From Monarcha castaneiventris obscurior (Eukaryota; Chordata; Aves; Passeriformes; Monarchidae), in the NCBI GenBank assembly GCA_026261815.1, contig JAMPIT010000566.1, forward strand, positions 25,073,001-25,137,000: 64,000 nucleotides of DNA, written 5' to 3'. Shown piece after piece: positions 47,801 to 61,800 of this stretch (positions within the stretch are counted from its first letter, which is position 1; every line of letters starts with the position of its first letter). The translations under genes and the position numbers were made by a program. The notes under the pieces are model-generated. The model ran no database searches, was not told the DNA's origin, and saw only the letters and a list, made by a program, of their open reading frames with translations.

Positions 47801-50800
47801 TTTTACTTTATTCTCATTGTTTCTAAAAGGTGTTGGGAGTTGGATCAAGTGTCAGCAATATTAGCTATGTACCTTAGAACCTGAGTTTATTCTACTTTAT
47901 ATTTGACATACAGTATAATACAAATATCTTCTAAAAATCAGTCCCAAAAAGAAAAATTATGAAAATCAGGTAGGTACACAATGTAAGAAGAACCAAGCAA
48001 AAGGTATATGCATGACGTAGAGAAGCACTTACTTAAATGGTAGTTCCTCAGATCAAGCAATTCTTCCTACTTTAAGATGTCCAACCAGAAAATTCTATAA
48101 ATTCTAGGAAGTGTAAAATTCTTAGGATTTTTTTATATACAACACATCCGATAAAATGCCTAGGGATTTATTTATTGGACTATATTCATAATTAATATTT
48201 CAAATCTGCAGTTTCAGCTGAAATTTTAGTCTTGATAAATCACAGATGTGTTTTCCATTAGCTGATGGGTTGGACACTGTTGCACTAAAACTGTCACCAT
48301 TTGCCAGACAGATCTTCACTCTTCATCTGGGAGCATCATCCTGCAGGTACAGGTTGGCATTGCTGACAGTAATCAAGTACAACGTTGTTGATCACCCCTT
48401 TTTTGAATGCACAGCAGTTTTCTGCATGAGCAGTGCTGCCTCCATCAACAGGGGTAGTTGTCAGGTACCTCTGGTCGATGGCAGTTTTACAGGAGGCAGG
48501 AGTATTCCAACTGCTGTTTTAGAGCTAAAGAATCACCATTATCCATGCTGATGTGAAAAGGAACGAGGATTTGAACTACAGTGGCAGCACCCACCTTTAC
48601 ATTTTCGAGGTGCCTGCAAAGCCAGCTTTTCCTGCCATGGGCAGCCCCTGCCTATCAGCAGGGCAGAGTTGTTGTGCCAGACCTGTCATGTGGCCTGCAG
48701 GGGCAAAGGGGTGGAGGATGCAAGGTTCCAGGTGGAAGCACAGCAGCAGTGGCAGAATGGCCCTCACCCCTGGCAGATCCACATGAGGATGAGCAGCCCT
48801 CCCTGTCCCTGGAGCCCTGCCTCCCCTGCTGGGAATGGCACAGACTGGGTGGGCACATTGGCTGCAGCAGCCCAGTATTCCTCAGGTTGCTGATGATCTG
48901 CTCTGACCAGCCCTGCACAGCCCCAGCCAGGTGTGTGCCAGCTGGATGCTCTGTAACCAGGTTAGCGTGACACCAAGCCCAAAATAACAAGGCCTATTTA
49001 TTAGGTCTTTGGTACTCTGCCTGAGGTTAAGCCTGTCATGACCCCAATAGTAAAAGGCAGAACAGCTGAGGGAATAATCCTGCTGAATCCAGAGACAGGA
49101 GAGTAAGATCATCCCTTGGATGCAATTTGCAGAGTGAAAGAACTGAGTTATGCACAGGTGACCTCTTGGACAGGTCAGCTGGCTAGTGTGACACTGAAGA
49201 CAGCAAACATGAACGTGCTTGCCTCTTTTCATCCTGAAAGAAGTTCAGAAAACAGCAGCTCCAACATGGAGTGGCAGTAACACTGACATGTTGTCTTTTC
49301 TCCTCTTCCACATGTTCTCCCATTGGAAGCTATTTGAAAATGTCAGATACTCTGAATGTTACAGATTGTGTCCCGCTGTGATTATTTGCTAGAAAAGTCT
49401 GATTTGTTATACATTTAAGAACAGTCTTCCTCCACATCGTGCTCCTGTAACGCCTGAAAAAAAATCCTTTCTTTACCTCAGATTTCATTTTAAGACCCCC
49501 TTCTGGCTTCTCAGTCAACACAAATGTGTAGGATTCCCCACCCATGGTTACATTATTTCTTGTCTGCAGCCCTGAGTGCAGCTCTGCTCTCACCCCACCC
49601 TGGATCCTCTGCTACTCCCCGAGGGTGTGCAGAGCTTGGGCAATACCCTAAAACTGAAAGTGAAGAGGCGTCAGCAAAGTGAGGGACAGAGGGAAACCAA
49701 GAGTGATTATTCCAAATCTGCTAGGTAAAAGAAACCAAACCAAAACGAGGAAAAACAATGCTTAGGATATCAAACTGCAGCGATGGACGTGCAAAACTCA
49801 CAGGAGGAGGAAGGATGGGAAGGAGGTCTCCGTCCTGGAGAGGGCTTCCTTGCTTTGTGGAAGCCTAAACGCTGCAGGAAAACTCTGGAGCGAGAAGCAG
49901 ATTCCACACCCAGTTTCCCACCTGCAAAGGATTAACTGGATCAAACAGGACTGAAATAGAGGACAATCAGCTAAGAGGTTGGAAAAACCCTTCCAACAGC
50001 TACGTCGTTCCTCTGTCCCTTCCCAGTGTCTGACCCCAAAGCTGAGCAGAACCAATGGCTCTTCCCAGCAAGATGCAGCACAGCTCCTTTGTCACTGTTG
50101 CCTGCAGCAAGCAGATGTTCCCCCACCCTGCCTGGGGCTGCCGACAAGAGGCAGCTCCCCTACCCAGCAGAAGCCACGGCTGCCAGGAGAGAGTAGGTGG
50201 TTTTTTGCGGCAGATCAAAAGCAAGCTTCAGACACTCCCGTAATTTCCACTACCAAGGCTTTCAAGGAGGTGTGCTGGTGCAGTGAAAACAAATTCTCCT
50301 CTCAAATGGCGAGGGGAGTAAATTGGGAGACAGTTGTGAGAACAGATGTTTGACACAGAATAAAAATGGGAAAGGACAAATGCAAAGTGGGGAAGGCATT
50401 TAATGAAGCCCCAGCAAACACTTTGTGCGCTCCCACACAATCCCCTGTCTGCTCCAAATGGCTAGAGGTGGGTTTCAGTGTACTTAGGAACCTCTGAAGG
50501 AGTCTAATCATTGCACATTGCAAGAAGGGGAGCTCAGCATGTGCCTTGTGGAGCATTTAAAATGTGGGAGGTTTCTATCTTGCAGATTATTACTCAGTGT
50601 ACTGGCTGAGTTGGTCTCTCGTTGCACCTATATTTCTGCTGTGCACATCAGCTCTGGTGCCCTCTTGAGAACCTTCTCCCTGAGACTGCTGTGTTCTGTA
50701 AATGGGAATGGCATCATGCCAAGGAGTGTGCTTTGGCTTGCACAGGGCCTGCAGAGCACTTTTTCTAAATAGTGATTTGCTATGCTTTAGAGCACATGGG

Positions 50801-52734
50801 CTATGGAAACATATGGGCCTCTCTGCAATTTAGATGTTAGGAAAACAAGCCTTTGTAAGGAAAGAAATGGCATTGTATAGGCAAAGAGACAGACTGGGTA
50901 TTGTGCCAGATCCCGGGTCAGAGCTATAGAACTAGGAAGCTACTGAATGATCTGAAACCAAAGTGGAATGGGGAGAGAGAAACTATCAATAAAAACCCAA
51001 GCAAACAAACAAACAAAAAGGAAAGAAAAAAAAGAGACAGAATCTCATCAAATACAAACTCAATAGATAAAAACAGTAAGTGTCAATTGGGGTGCACAAT
51101 AAAAGCCAAATCCAGAGAGAAATAAGCCACTATTAGCTGAGGAGTCTGAAGACAGAAGCCACAGGCATTGAGGTCGAGCTGCCCAGCGCCATGGGAGGAG
51201 CGATGCTGCCCGCTTGGTGACCTGCCAGGGGATGGGGTGGGCAGGAACAGTGAAAACACCATGGCAGCTCGGTCCCCACGTGCAAGCTGCAGAGATCAGA
51301 TCACTGGAGCTCAGGAGAGCTGACTCAGGAGAGCTGTCTCTCACTTTCACAACCCTCATACGGCTCTAATGAAAGCCTGAATCATTGTTACTCTCTGCCG
51401 TGATTAAGCGAACAAAGGCAGCAGAAAGCTCCTTGGGGATCTCTGTGGATTACTGACTGCTCTACCCATCCTCTGACAGGTGGCTGTAGTAAAGCATCAG
51501 AGAAATATTCTTGCCTGTTCAGTAAGCTACTGACTCAACTGGCTGAATTTACAAATATCCCAGAGTCCGACCACGTATCTCTGCTATGCTAAGTGAGGGC
51601 CGTGTACCACCTCACTCCCTGAACCCCTTATTGTTACGTGGGCAGTTTAAATTAGTGCTTGTTGTAATGAATGTATGTGCATTTTCCACCACCTTTCTCC
51701 TTTTGAATATGTGGTGTCGCACATGTGGAACACTATAGCCAAATGGTCACCTCAGTCCTGTGGTTATTCTCAGGAGGGATAGAGTGCACGTGCTGGCAGA
51801 TTGCTTTGTCCTCCAGTCTTTCATGACACCCCTCCCAGAGCAACCAGAGGCTGTACAGATCACCCCAGTCTCAGCTCCAAGGAAGTCATTGACCTGCAGC
51901 TCCTTCAGCCCTCTGTCCATACCTCATGTGCCTTGTAAGCCCTGTCCTTCTCCACATCTTCTATTACTCGGTGAAGAGGAGATGGAGATAAATATCAGCC
52001 TACAGCAGCTAATGATGAGGCTTTCTTCGGTTTCACTATCACACCAGCTATTGCTGCAAGTTAAAATGAGTAAATTTTTATTGAAATAAGGTTTTGAACT
52101 CTTGACATTCAGCACTCCAGCCCCTCCTGTGGCTGGACTAGGGCAGCTGCTGGAACCAAAGCAGATGACCCAAACAAAAGCCCACTTGTGTAACTTTCAT
52201 GTGTTATGAGTATCTCTTGCTGAACCGCCTTAGTCAATTCAAAAGTAACAGAGACAAAACCCAGCTTCTAAAACCTCCATAGAAAAAATAGAGCCTGGAA
52301 TGCATTTCTGTTACCAGGTGTATACGTCTGCTGGGGAGAAAGCTGGATGTGAATTGGAGACTTGAAAGAAATTAAATTACTTGAGAGGGTACTGTAATTG
52401 AAAAGAAGAGAAACGTGTGTGTTTGAAACAAATTTATTTTCTACCATGGGAAAACTGTAATTGAAAAAAAGAGAAACTTGTTGAGTGAAGCATTTGGAAC
52501 TGATTTGAGAGGGAAAGAAAGTATAGGGCTCCTGCACTCTGAAATTAATTTCTTGCTTGATTTGTAGTATCAAACTTTGGAAACATCTATATCAATTAAT
52601 TTGAAAGGGTGATGTCTTGCCCTAAGAAATCAGGCACTGCTGTTCAAAGATAGAAAAATATGATGCTTTAAGCCTGCTCCTCAGCCCTTACACAAAGTGG
52701 AATGGGGCATTGATTAAGATGTAACCAGTGGTGC
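44841..52734. other. Intergenic DNA without a recognised gene
   Basis: Mixed composition, GC-richer around 46080-46330, 48550-48990 and 49800-50300, where open frames of 100-130 codons occur on both strands. None has recognisable domains. It holds the T/G tract at 46431-46550, an A-rich stretch near 51000-51040 and a 24-bp direct repeat at 52391-52414 and 52454-52477. Confidence 0.55.
46431..46550 (+). repeat. T/G-rich low-complexity tract
   Basis: GGGGTGTTTTGTGGGTTGTT, GGTTTTTTTG and TTGTTGTTG units, the third tract of this kind in the window. The Asn/Lys/Gln-rich open frame on the opposite strand is an artefact of it. Confidence 0.85.
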
Positions 52735-53222
52735 CCCAGTCCGGGCTGTTCAGTGCAAAGAAGACATGGAGGTCTTGGAGTGGGTGCAGTGGAGGACTAC
52801 AAAGATGATAAAGGGACTGGAGTATCTCAGGAAAGGCTGAGGGAGCTGGGCCTGTTCAGCCTCAAGAAGAGACAGCTGAGAGGGGACCACATCAATGTCT
52901 GGAGGGTGTCAGAGGATGAACCAGGCTCTGCTCAGTGGTGCCAAGCAATGGGACAAGAGGCAATGGGCAGAAACTGAGGCACAGGAAGTTCCACCTGAAC
53001 ATGAGGAAGAACTTCTTTACATGCAGGTGATGGTGCTCTGGAACAGGTTGCCCAGAGAGGTTGTGGAGTCTCCCTCACTGGCGATGTTAAAGAACTGTCT
53101 GGATGCATTCCTGTGCCATGTGCTCTAGGATGACCATGCTTGAGCAGGGAGGTTGGACCAGATGATCAACTGTGGTCCCTTCTAACCTGACCCATTCTGT
53201 GACTCTGTGATTCTGTGATTGC
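52735..53222 (+). mobile_element. CR1 LINE fragment, about 490 bp of 3' end
   Basis: The best-preserved CR1 in the window. Diagnostic strings include GAGGTCTTGGAGTGGGTGCA, AGGAAAGGCTGAGGGAGCTG, GGACAAGAGGCAATGGGCAG, CACCTGAACATGAGGAAGAA, GGAACAGGTTGCCCAGAGAG, and a terminal GTGACTCTGTGATTCTGTGA. Reading frames in it are relics of non-coding 3' sequence. It is 5'-truncated, like most CR1 copies. Confidence 0.95.
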
Positions 53223-54346
53223 AGTGCTAGGTCTAGATTTCAGATGCAATGTCACCAAGGTTTTCTTTGCCCAGGAAAGCCCACTTGTGCCTAAAATTTA
53301 CCTGAGGGTAAAATGAATATGCATCATCATGAAATGACTCATGAACACACATCTATCTCAAAACAGCACTGTTTGCCAGCATCTGCCTAGTACTTGATGG
53401 AGGATTTGGTTTGTCCTTCTTATAAAAAGCTAAAAATACAAAGATAAAAAGATGGATGTTGCTGAACACCGTAGAGATTTCTCTGTAACCAAGAAATGGT
53501 TGGGAATGTCTCTCACAGTGTTCCCACCCTGCAGTCCATACAGCAACTGCTCTGCACCAGTAGGTGAGCTGCAGCCTCCCAGCACCATGGACATTTATGA
53601 AACATCACCCTGGGACTTCCAAGACACCAAAAGCTCTTTCACTGTAGTTTCCACTTGCAACCCTTTCAGGAACTCACTCAGGACCAAAACATGGGCTGAA
53701 ATCAGGTGAAAAATGGCTGTGTGTGAAATTAAGTGAAAAACACCTCTGTGTTTTCTGCACTACAGATCCAATAGCTCGGGTCACTCTGGAAAACACCTGT
53801 GCTAGGTCTTCTCAGCCACAAAACCTGCAAACTCGGCCTAGGAACACAGGTCTGAGCTTGTTTTTATCTCTGCCTGACACACCACTGAGTGCATTCAGGA
53901 CCGTGCAGGGTACTGAAGGCTTTCATTGACACCTCTGCAGCCACAGGGCAGGAGTGATTGATTGGCTGAGTAATAGGAACTTGCAAAAGGAACCAGCTGA
54001 AGATGTGCAAGACAGAGTGGATGCCTTAAACTACTTTCTCTTCCTTGAAATAGCTCCGTAGGGTAGACATGAATCAACTGCAGTTACAGTTTCATACTGT
54101 CATAAGGCTCAGGTCACTCTCAGGTTTCAGGGTTTCTCCTCATGTGCTCTGTTATGCCCAGAATTGTGCTCCATTTTTTATAAAATTTACTTTTTTGTCT
54201 TACTGTCTACTTTTTTTTGTACAAACACATTAAAAATAAAGAGATGCATTGAGTTCAAATCAGGAGAATCTTGTATATGGGGGAATATTTTCCCCCATAT
54301 ATCTTTCTGACCTCTGACAATTTCTCCCTAAAGGAATTAGGATTAG
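53223..54346. other. Intergenic DNA without a recognised gene
   Basis: No exon, RNA gene or transposon recognised. A perfect 12-bp hairpin lies near its end at 54274-54301. Confidence 0.55.
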
Positions 54347-54870
54347 AGAATCAGAGGATAAGAGGAGAGGATCCCTGGGAAATTCAGGCTGGAGGGGACC
54401 TCAGGAGGTGCCTCATGCACCACTGCTCCAAGCAGGGCCAGCTGTGAGGTCAGACCAGGTTGCTCAGGGCTTTGCCCAGCCAGGTTTCATAATCCCCCAA
54501 GGATGGAGCCTGCCCAGCCTCCCCGTGCAGGACCTGCCCGTCCTCATGGAAGAGGTTTCAGTGCCCAGCCTGAAGCCCTCTCATTCCAGTCCCTGCTGCC
54601 GTACCTTGTCCATGCTGGCTGGGAAGGGCCCGGCTGCCTCCTCTCCCTCCCCTCCCTCCCCTCCCCTCGGGCTCCGGGGTGTCTGTGAGGTGCCCCCAAG
54701 CCGTCTCTGCCCAGGCTGGACCAGCCCCAGCCTCTGCTCAGGGGCCGGGCTCCAGCCCTGAGCGCTGCAGGGGTGACCTCGCTCCGGGTTATCGGCATCT
54801 TTCTGCACTGGGGCACCAACCTGCTGCTGCCCAGATGGGCTCTGACAAGGAGTGCTGGGCACAGGGGCCT
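54347..54870 (-). mobile_element. Diverged CR1 LINE fragment, antisense
   Basis: The reverse complement of CR1 is recognisable in CAGGCTGGAGGGGACCTCAG, CCAAGCAGGGCCAGCTGTGA, GACCAGGTTGCTCAGGGCTT and AAGGATGGAGCCTGCCCAGC. It is weaker further in (CCCAGGCTGGACCAGCCCCA, then TCTTTCTGCACTGGGGCACC). A CCCTCC-rich insert near 54644-54665 interrupts it. The far boundary is approximate. Confidence 0.8.
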
Positions 54871-55733
54871 GCCCCGAGCTCCTCACTGTGCTCCTGCTGT
54901 GGCAGCCCCAGATGCTGCTGCCTGGCTTTGCTACCAGCTCCTGCCCAGATCACTGCCCCAGTCAGAGTGTGTATCTGCACACTAGTTTTCCATATCTCTT
55001 GACTGCCTCCTCTCCATCAGTTTGTCTCATTACTTTTGAACCTCCTCATAATTTCGACTACTAGAATATCCTTTGCCAATGAGCTCAAAAAAATCACTAT
55101 TTTACGAAAATTCAATTTTCATGAAAAAATGTTGCTTTTCATTTGCTGTCTCTGGCGGTTTCATTTGGTGACCCACAGTTCTGTGAGAAGCAGTGAATAA
55201 ATTTTCTTATGCAGCACACAATTTTGTAGACATACATCATATTTCTCCTCATGACTTTCTCTAATCATCCATTTCCCAAGCAGAAGAATCACATTCTGTT
55301 CAGTACTTTTTTGAAGTGGATCTATACAGCAAATTCTTGTTATTTCCTGTACCTCTTTTCCATTTCCATGATAACCTTTTGAGATGAGATGACAGTATAT
55401 GAAAAGAGGATGCATCATAAATTTACAGTGTAATGATGCATGCTGTTTTGTGCTCTCTTCTCTTCCTAGTATTTACCAAGAGCCTCTCCACTACTTAACA
55501 CTGAAATGGTGTTCTCGGGGCACTACCAGATATTTCTTATGAATTTAGGGGAGATAGAGAGCCCATCAATACTTGTGTGTACATAGTTAAGATTGTTTTC
55601 CTTATGTGACCTATCGTGAATGCAGTAACACCAGCTTTCACCTCTGCCTTTATTTCCAGTTAATTGGTATCATGAGCTCTTCTGCAACCCTCTGCAACTG
55701 GTCGCAGTCCAGATACCTTGGGATAATTTTGCA
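54871..55733. other. Intergenic DNA without a recognised gene
   Basis: GC-rich to about 54990, then AT-rich. The first part may be further CR1 too diverged to call. No exon is recognised. Confidence 0.5.
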
Positions 55734-55843
55734 GATGTGGCCTTAGGGACATGGTTCAGTGGTGAACATGGCGTGCTGCTTTAACAGGTGGCCTCAATCA
55801 TCTGAGAGGTCTTTTCCAACCTGAACAATCCTATGATTGTCTG
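55734..55843 (+). mobile_element. CR1 LINE fragment, 3' end
   Basis: Recognisable from GGGACATGGTTCAGTGGTGA, ACATGGCGTGCTGCTTTAAC, GAGAGGTCTTTTCCAACCTG and AACAATCCTATGATTGTCTG, the typical end of a CR1 subfamily. It is short and 5'-truncated. Confidence 0.9.
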
Positions 55844-58800
55844 ACTAACAAACCCTCCCACCTCATGATGGATGCTTTCCTTCTTACATCACTTATAAGT
55901 AATTTGAATGATGTAGGTCACAACACAAATTTCTCTCAGACTTCACCCACATCCTCTCTTCAGCTGCTTATTTATCTCTACTTTTATATCCCTACGTCTA
56001 AAGCTACTGTTAAAGATTTTCTGTATCCTTGTTTCCTCAAAGATCTGAGATAAAGGGGCCTAGAGGAAGAAGGGCAGCACTGTCCACTGGCCTGAACTGA
56101 CCTTTCAGAAAATGGTCAGTCTGCACCAGAAGGTGCCCACAATCTAAAATCTGCATCAGTTGTTAGGTAGGAAACTACATGGAGCTGGCCTTTCTCAAAT
56201 AATGCAGGCTCGAAACAAATATTTAGTACAAGGTCACTTTTACCAGGATAGATAAGTGGTATCACATCAGGGCAGCCCTGGTAGAAGGAGAGCTGGGCGT
56301 TTCCCTTCAGGCAGGACAAAGCCTCCTTTGAGAAAGCTGTGCCTGAGCGAGCTACAGGCTGTGCTGCCACATGGTTATCACAGCTGGGAAGGGGAGGGCT
56401 CCTGCTCACTGGGTCTGCAAGGGGAAGCAGCCTCATCCCTGAGAGAGGAGGACCATTCCTACTGCTTTGTGGGGACTCTGGGCTGCCCAGTTCTGCACTG
56501 GCAGGCACCACAGCCAGTCTCACCACATGCCTCTTTGCAGGCAATTAGAGTTACAGCTTTCTTAGGGAAGAGTAAGAGTAGCCTCTGCCGGGAGCAAACC
56601 CAGCATTTTTCCATAACATTCCTGAAACGAAGTGGACCTGGTGTACATGTGTCACCTGTATGCCTTTTACTGTAACATTTGAGAAATGCTTTTACACCTG
56701 GGGAGACTCTTAACAGGGAGACTGTGCATGTTTTAATGGAAAGCCATCAGGAGAACTCACCTAGAAAAAGCCCTGAAAGCCCGAAGGAGACAGCAACAGC
56801 TGCTCCCTGACATGGGCTAGGGCCGTGTGGTTATCACCCTGCAGGTCAGTAGCCTGACAGGTGATTCCTCTTTATGAGCAGAGCAGGAGGACTGGGGGAG
56901 TCAAGGGAGATGGAGAGTTGGAAATGCTGGAGCTGAGGCCATCCCCCTTAGAGCCACAGCACCTCTACACTGTCAGCCCCAATAACCTGCGATGTCCTTG
57001 CCACTCTTCTGCCATAAAACCCCAAAGGTGGACCCTGAGGGAGGACAGTGCACTGGTTCCAGGCAGTACTGCGCACTCTGGAAGGGCAGACACGCTGGAG
57101 AAACTCGTGTTTGTGCACACACAAGATCAGTCAGACCCCCATCCTTTCTCCAGCTGTGGTCTAAGAAACGCACGTGAGAGAGCTGAGACAGGGACGTGGG
57201 AGAGGACTGCTCAGAAATGTCTGCCACAACTTCACAGTGCCATTGGTCCAAGGGCAGCCTGGTCAGAGAGGGGGTGGAACCTGAAGAAGCACATTACTCA
57301 CTAAATGGACTCTCCTGTAAGCCCACCTCCCTCATATGGCTCCTGGGCTGTCAGGATAAAGGGAGGAACCCCTTGCTTCCTGGTGCAGGATGTGCAGGAC
57401 ACAGATACCAATGGTCCTGCTCCTCCAGCTCTTCACTCACCACAGGGCAAGAGCTCCAGATGTTTCCAGCCCAGAGCAAATACAGCATCTCCATCCTGTG
57501 CACATCACACGCTGCTTGCTGCTGGACCCGGCGGGTGTGCAGCACTGAGACACAAAACGGGTCTGTGGCCCACACCTGGTCCTGCATGTCCAGTGCTGGG
57601 GGAACACTTGGAGCATTAGGCATTTCTTGAGCAACTCTCCACTTGGATGAAGCTACCAAGTGAGTAAGGAAGCTGCTGTTAACCCTGTGTCTGTCACAGC
57701 ACAGACAGACCAGCTCACCAACTCCTGGGGGTTTTTGCCTGTTGTTTCTCCTACAACCTAATCTGAGGGCTACAGAACTTAATTCTGAACTCAGTACTCA
57801 ATATAAGACAGAGGTCTGCAGATCCTTCAATTTTTATTACTTTAGCAGGAATGATTACTGTGCAAGAGGGACAAAAATCCCTTTAAATAAAAAATAGTTT
57901 TACTTTTTTTGTTCACTAGCCTCAAACCATGTTAGCATTGAATTTTAAAGGTCAGGGCTGGAGTAGTACAACTCACCAGTTAGGTCTTCACTAGCCTATT
58001 ATTGCACCAATTTCAGAAGGAGAAATCTGAAAAAATTGCCAAGGGAGATCAAGATCAGGCTGGTGAAAAAAAAGCTGAAATGAAGCAATGAGGCTCATTG
58101 TGTTGGTGACTTCATTAATTTTTCTACTTTCTCCTGAAGTGTGCTTCTCTCAGAAAACTTAAAACACCAGTGCTCTGCCAGAGAATCCCCTGGCACTTGG
58201 CCTGGTGGGTCAGACATCTGTGATACCACAGTCATGTGCAACCCCTGCAGACACTGAGGGCACCACATGAACTACACAAATAGAAGTGTGTCAAAGTCAG
58301 GCATTTTAAACTCTGTAAGTGGCAAATTTTCATGCAGCTCACGGAAAGGTTCCCATCGTCTCTGAGAAGACAAAAAAGTGCTGTCCCCAAGGGCTCCTTC
58401 TGTATGTGTGATTTGTAAAATGTTAGGAAGTCAGCTGATGGTTGCAAATTGCTTGACACTCAAGAGAAGGGGTAAATAGATGAGGAAAAACTGGGAGATG
58501 AAGGACTCTCTACTCAAACAGCTCACATTTAAAAGATACTTCATTAGTATCAACATATCAACACAACATGGAGGTACTCTACTTTTGTAAAGCCACATGC
58601 TTTGGCATTTCAAGGGAAAACATAAAATGTCCACGTGCAAACAGGAATAAAAAAGTTAAGAAAATGATTCCTTGATAAAAATACATTGTTTGAAGTAAAA
58701 CTGTGCCAAGCAGGGAGAGCAGTTAAAGAGAAAAGAACAGCTAAAATACAGGATGGGCAGCATGTATAGTCTTTAATAAGCAGACTAGCACTTTACACTT

Positions 58801-61800
58801 GTTTAACATTTTACTTTAAAATAAATAATAATAAACCTGGTTTATCTCCATTTTGAGTCTTGTCTAGCAATAAAATGATCTCAAAGTAAGCCAGGAGGTG
58901 ATGATGTTCCTTACAGAAATAGCAAACTGCAGAACAGGATGCCTTGGGACAGGCTAACAGTGCATATAGTTCAGCAAGTGTGTTGGACGATGCCAGGCAC
59001 AGAGATGTTTCTGTCATAAGTTATCTGGCAAGTGTAAGGGCTAGTAATATCAAGTGATAGCCAAAGGAGCGTCTTTGGCAAAAATCTGCAGCTTTTCCAC
59101 AGCTGAGAAAGGTATGTTCAATGCTCAGTGAGTAATAAATAAGTGAGTGGCACATGAAATGGGAGTCCTGATACACAATGCCTGAACCTGCGTGTGCAGT
59201 GCCTTCACCCACAAATTTTGTTCACCCTTTGCTCAGGCACTGCCTAGCAAAGAAGTCCTGGCAGCCAGCCCATGGCCCTTGCAAATGCCTCTTATGGAGA
59301 GTGACTTGCCAGGGAGGGTTTTGTGATTTAAGGAGACCATTTATAACCTCCTTGACTCTACTCAGGTTGATTTATACCACTGAAGGATTTGGACCACATA
59401 CATGTTGGAAAAGTGTTTGCAATACCTCTGATTTGATGTTGTCTTTTAGCCTGACCTTGCTGACCTTGATATCCACACTATGGACTGTGACACATTCACA
59501 GTGCTTGAGCACTTTGGGGTATTTGGGGATAGTTATTTTAGAAGCCCTGCTAGATTGCAGAAATATCACAGCTTTGGATTTTCCTGCCTTATGTCAGAGA
59601 GCTTCTGCACTCCAGTGCTAACAAAATTCTGCACTGTCCCTTCTGAACCTCAGCTTTACTACTACAATGTGGTAGAGAAAATCAGAGCAGTGCAACATCT
59701 CCTGAAGGTGGGTTCATGTTGCAATATTAGTGTCATGTAATTCTTTCTAGGTCAACTTTGAATGGCATTTGTGCATTTGTGATGAAGGAACAGCCGGCTG
59801 AAAACGCCGTCCTGGACTTTTAAACTACTTGGCATAGCCTTCTGGGTCTGAATGTCAAGTCTAGCTAAATACATCTTCGAGGTCAGATTTGAGTTTTCAA
59901 TCTTCAAAAACATATTGTGGTATCAATATTCCTTATGCCTTTGCTTCCTGGGGAACTTGGAAGGATCAGGCTTTGCCAGTGTGATATTTTACCTCCTAAA
60001 AGTTTTTAAAGAGGTCATTCCATCAAAATCAATGTTTTTGTTGTTGGGGGGGGGGGTTAAATTTTTTTTGTTTGATTACCTCTCAGCCTTACACTGTGCT
60101 TGCTCACAATGTGTGGGTCACACTGCAAAGTGACACAGAATCAACTTAATGTATGGTTCAAATGATAACTTTGAAACTCCATCCAATCTTTCCAGACCCA
60201 AGTATCTTAATTCTCATTTTCAAATCCTAAATACATTTGTGTGTATTTTAGCAGACCACATGTTTGCAGACTGTGGGATGAATGAAATTAATCTGATTTA
60301 CTGTTTGGGAATTGTGATCATACCCTGTGATACCCCTGAATGTCACCATTCATTTTAAAATGCTCTAAACTAATGGCACTCTGAGGACTAATTACTGTGC
60401 TGTGATTTAGGTGTGTTACATCAGTCTTAATAATTACATGCTTGATTTAAGATTAACATATTGTGAAACATGCTTGTATTAAGATATTGTTTGTGGCAAA
60501 TGGGGCATCAAATATAACAACAGTTCTCTGCACAGTGTTAGAAGAATTTTTCTCTTTTTCCTACAGGCCATACTAAATCACCATTTTCCTCACTTCAGTG
60601 CTGAAGTTTTCTGATGTTGGGAAGTCAGAGGGCAGTGGGGTTGCATGGAGAAATGTGTAGATTGAATGGAATAGATAGAAATGGTATGAGTTAATCCAGT
60701 GAGGATGGATCTTCATATGAGAAAGGATATGCCAGTGCCTTCACAAGTTTCGCCTGGATTAAAAAGAAAATAGCTGGGTTGGTCTCTCTTTTCCCTGGAG
60801 AGAAAGTTATTTTGCTCACAAGAATTAAAATGAAACATACTTCAGGGTCCAGATATGAGTATTTTTCAAAGCTTCAGCACTCTGCTTATGTGACAGTCTG
60901 GAGAAGCTTTCCTCTTTTTGCATGACTGAGTTTGTAATAGCAAATAGCACTGTCCTGCCAAAAGGGAGGGCTTGAAATTCTCCCTTGCATTTCTCCTGCG
61001 AGCACGGGCACCTGGCACCCTCACACAGCACACAGCCTGTGTCTGCCTGAACCCGAGGGCTCTTCCCTTCTGCCTGGAGAGGGCTGGCACCTGGGAAGCA
61101 CTTGCAGAAAGCAAGCTGAGCTGCTGCTTGCAGCTGAAGCTGGATGCCCAGCTGAGCCGGCAGAGCTGCCCATGGCTGAGAAAAGGGAGTCGGTGCTACT
61201 TCTGCTGCTGCTGGCCACACCACCCCACCACTTCCCTTGCATGCCTAGCACCTACTTAGACCCTGTCCTGTGCCCATTCACCTACAAAAATGGCAAAACC
61301 TGGCCACTGCTTTTGCTCAGTGAGGAAGGAACCTGGTGCATGACAGCCCTGGCAGAGGTGGTGGAAGGAGCTTTGGCCAGGGGCTGGGATGGGAACCACC
61401 CCTTCTGGCAGCAGGGGGCTGTTAGGTTGGCTCACGCCGCCTTATGAAACCTTATCCCAAGACAGCTGCAAAAGGAGGAATAGCACAAACAGGAACCTGG
61501 AAAGGAGGCAAAGCAGCTTCTTCACCTCAGCCTGACTTTTCCCCCGTGGCAGTTGGCTTTAAGAAGCTGGCAAGGGGCCAGGAGTAGAAGGATCAACAGT
61601 AGTGGACACAGGTGCCCAGTAAAGGTGTGGCATGAAGGCAAAGAGCAGGTTGAAGCCCCGTGTGCCTTCTCCAGTGGTGTGTCTTTTTAGAAAGAAGCCA
61701 TTCATATCCAGGAGTAAAATATAACTTCCCATAAGGAGAGGAAAGCACAAAGTTCTCTGGGTGAGCAAGAGCTCGTGGGACTGCCCAGGACAGCATCTCT

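Noticed and set aside
52753..53128. Two overlapping frames of 74-77 codons
   Set aside because: They lie wholly inside the CR1 3' end, downstream of any CR1 protein-coding part.
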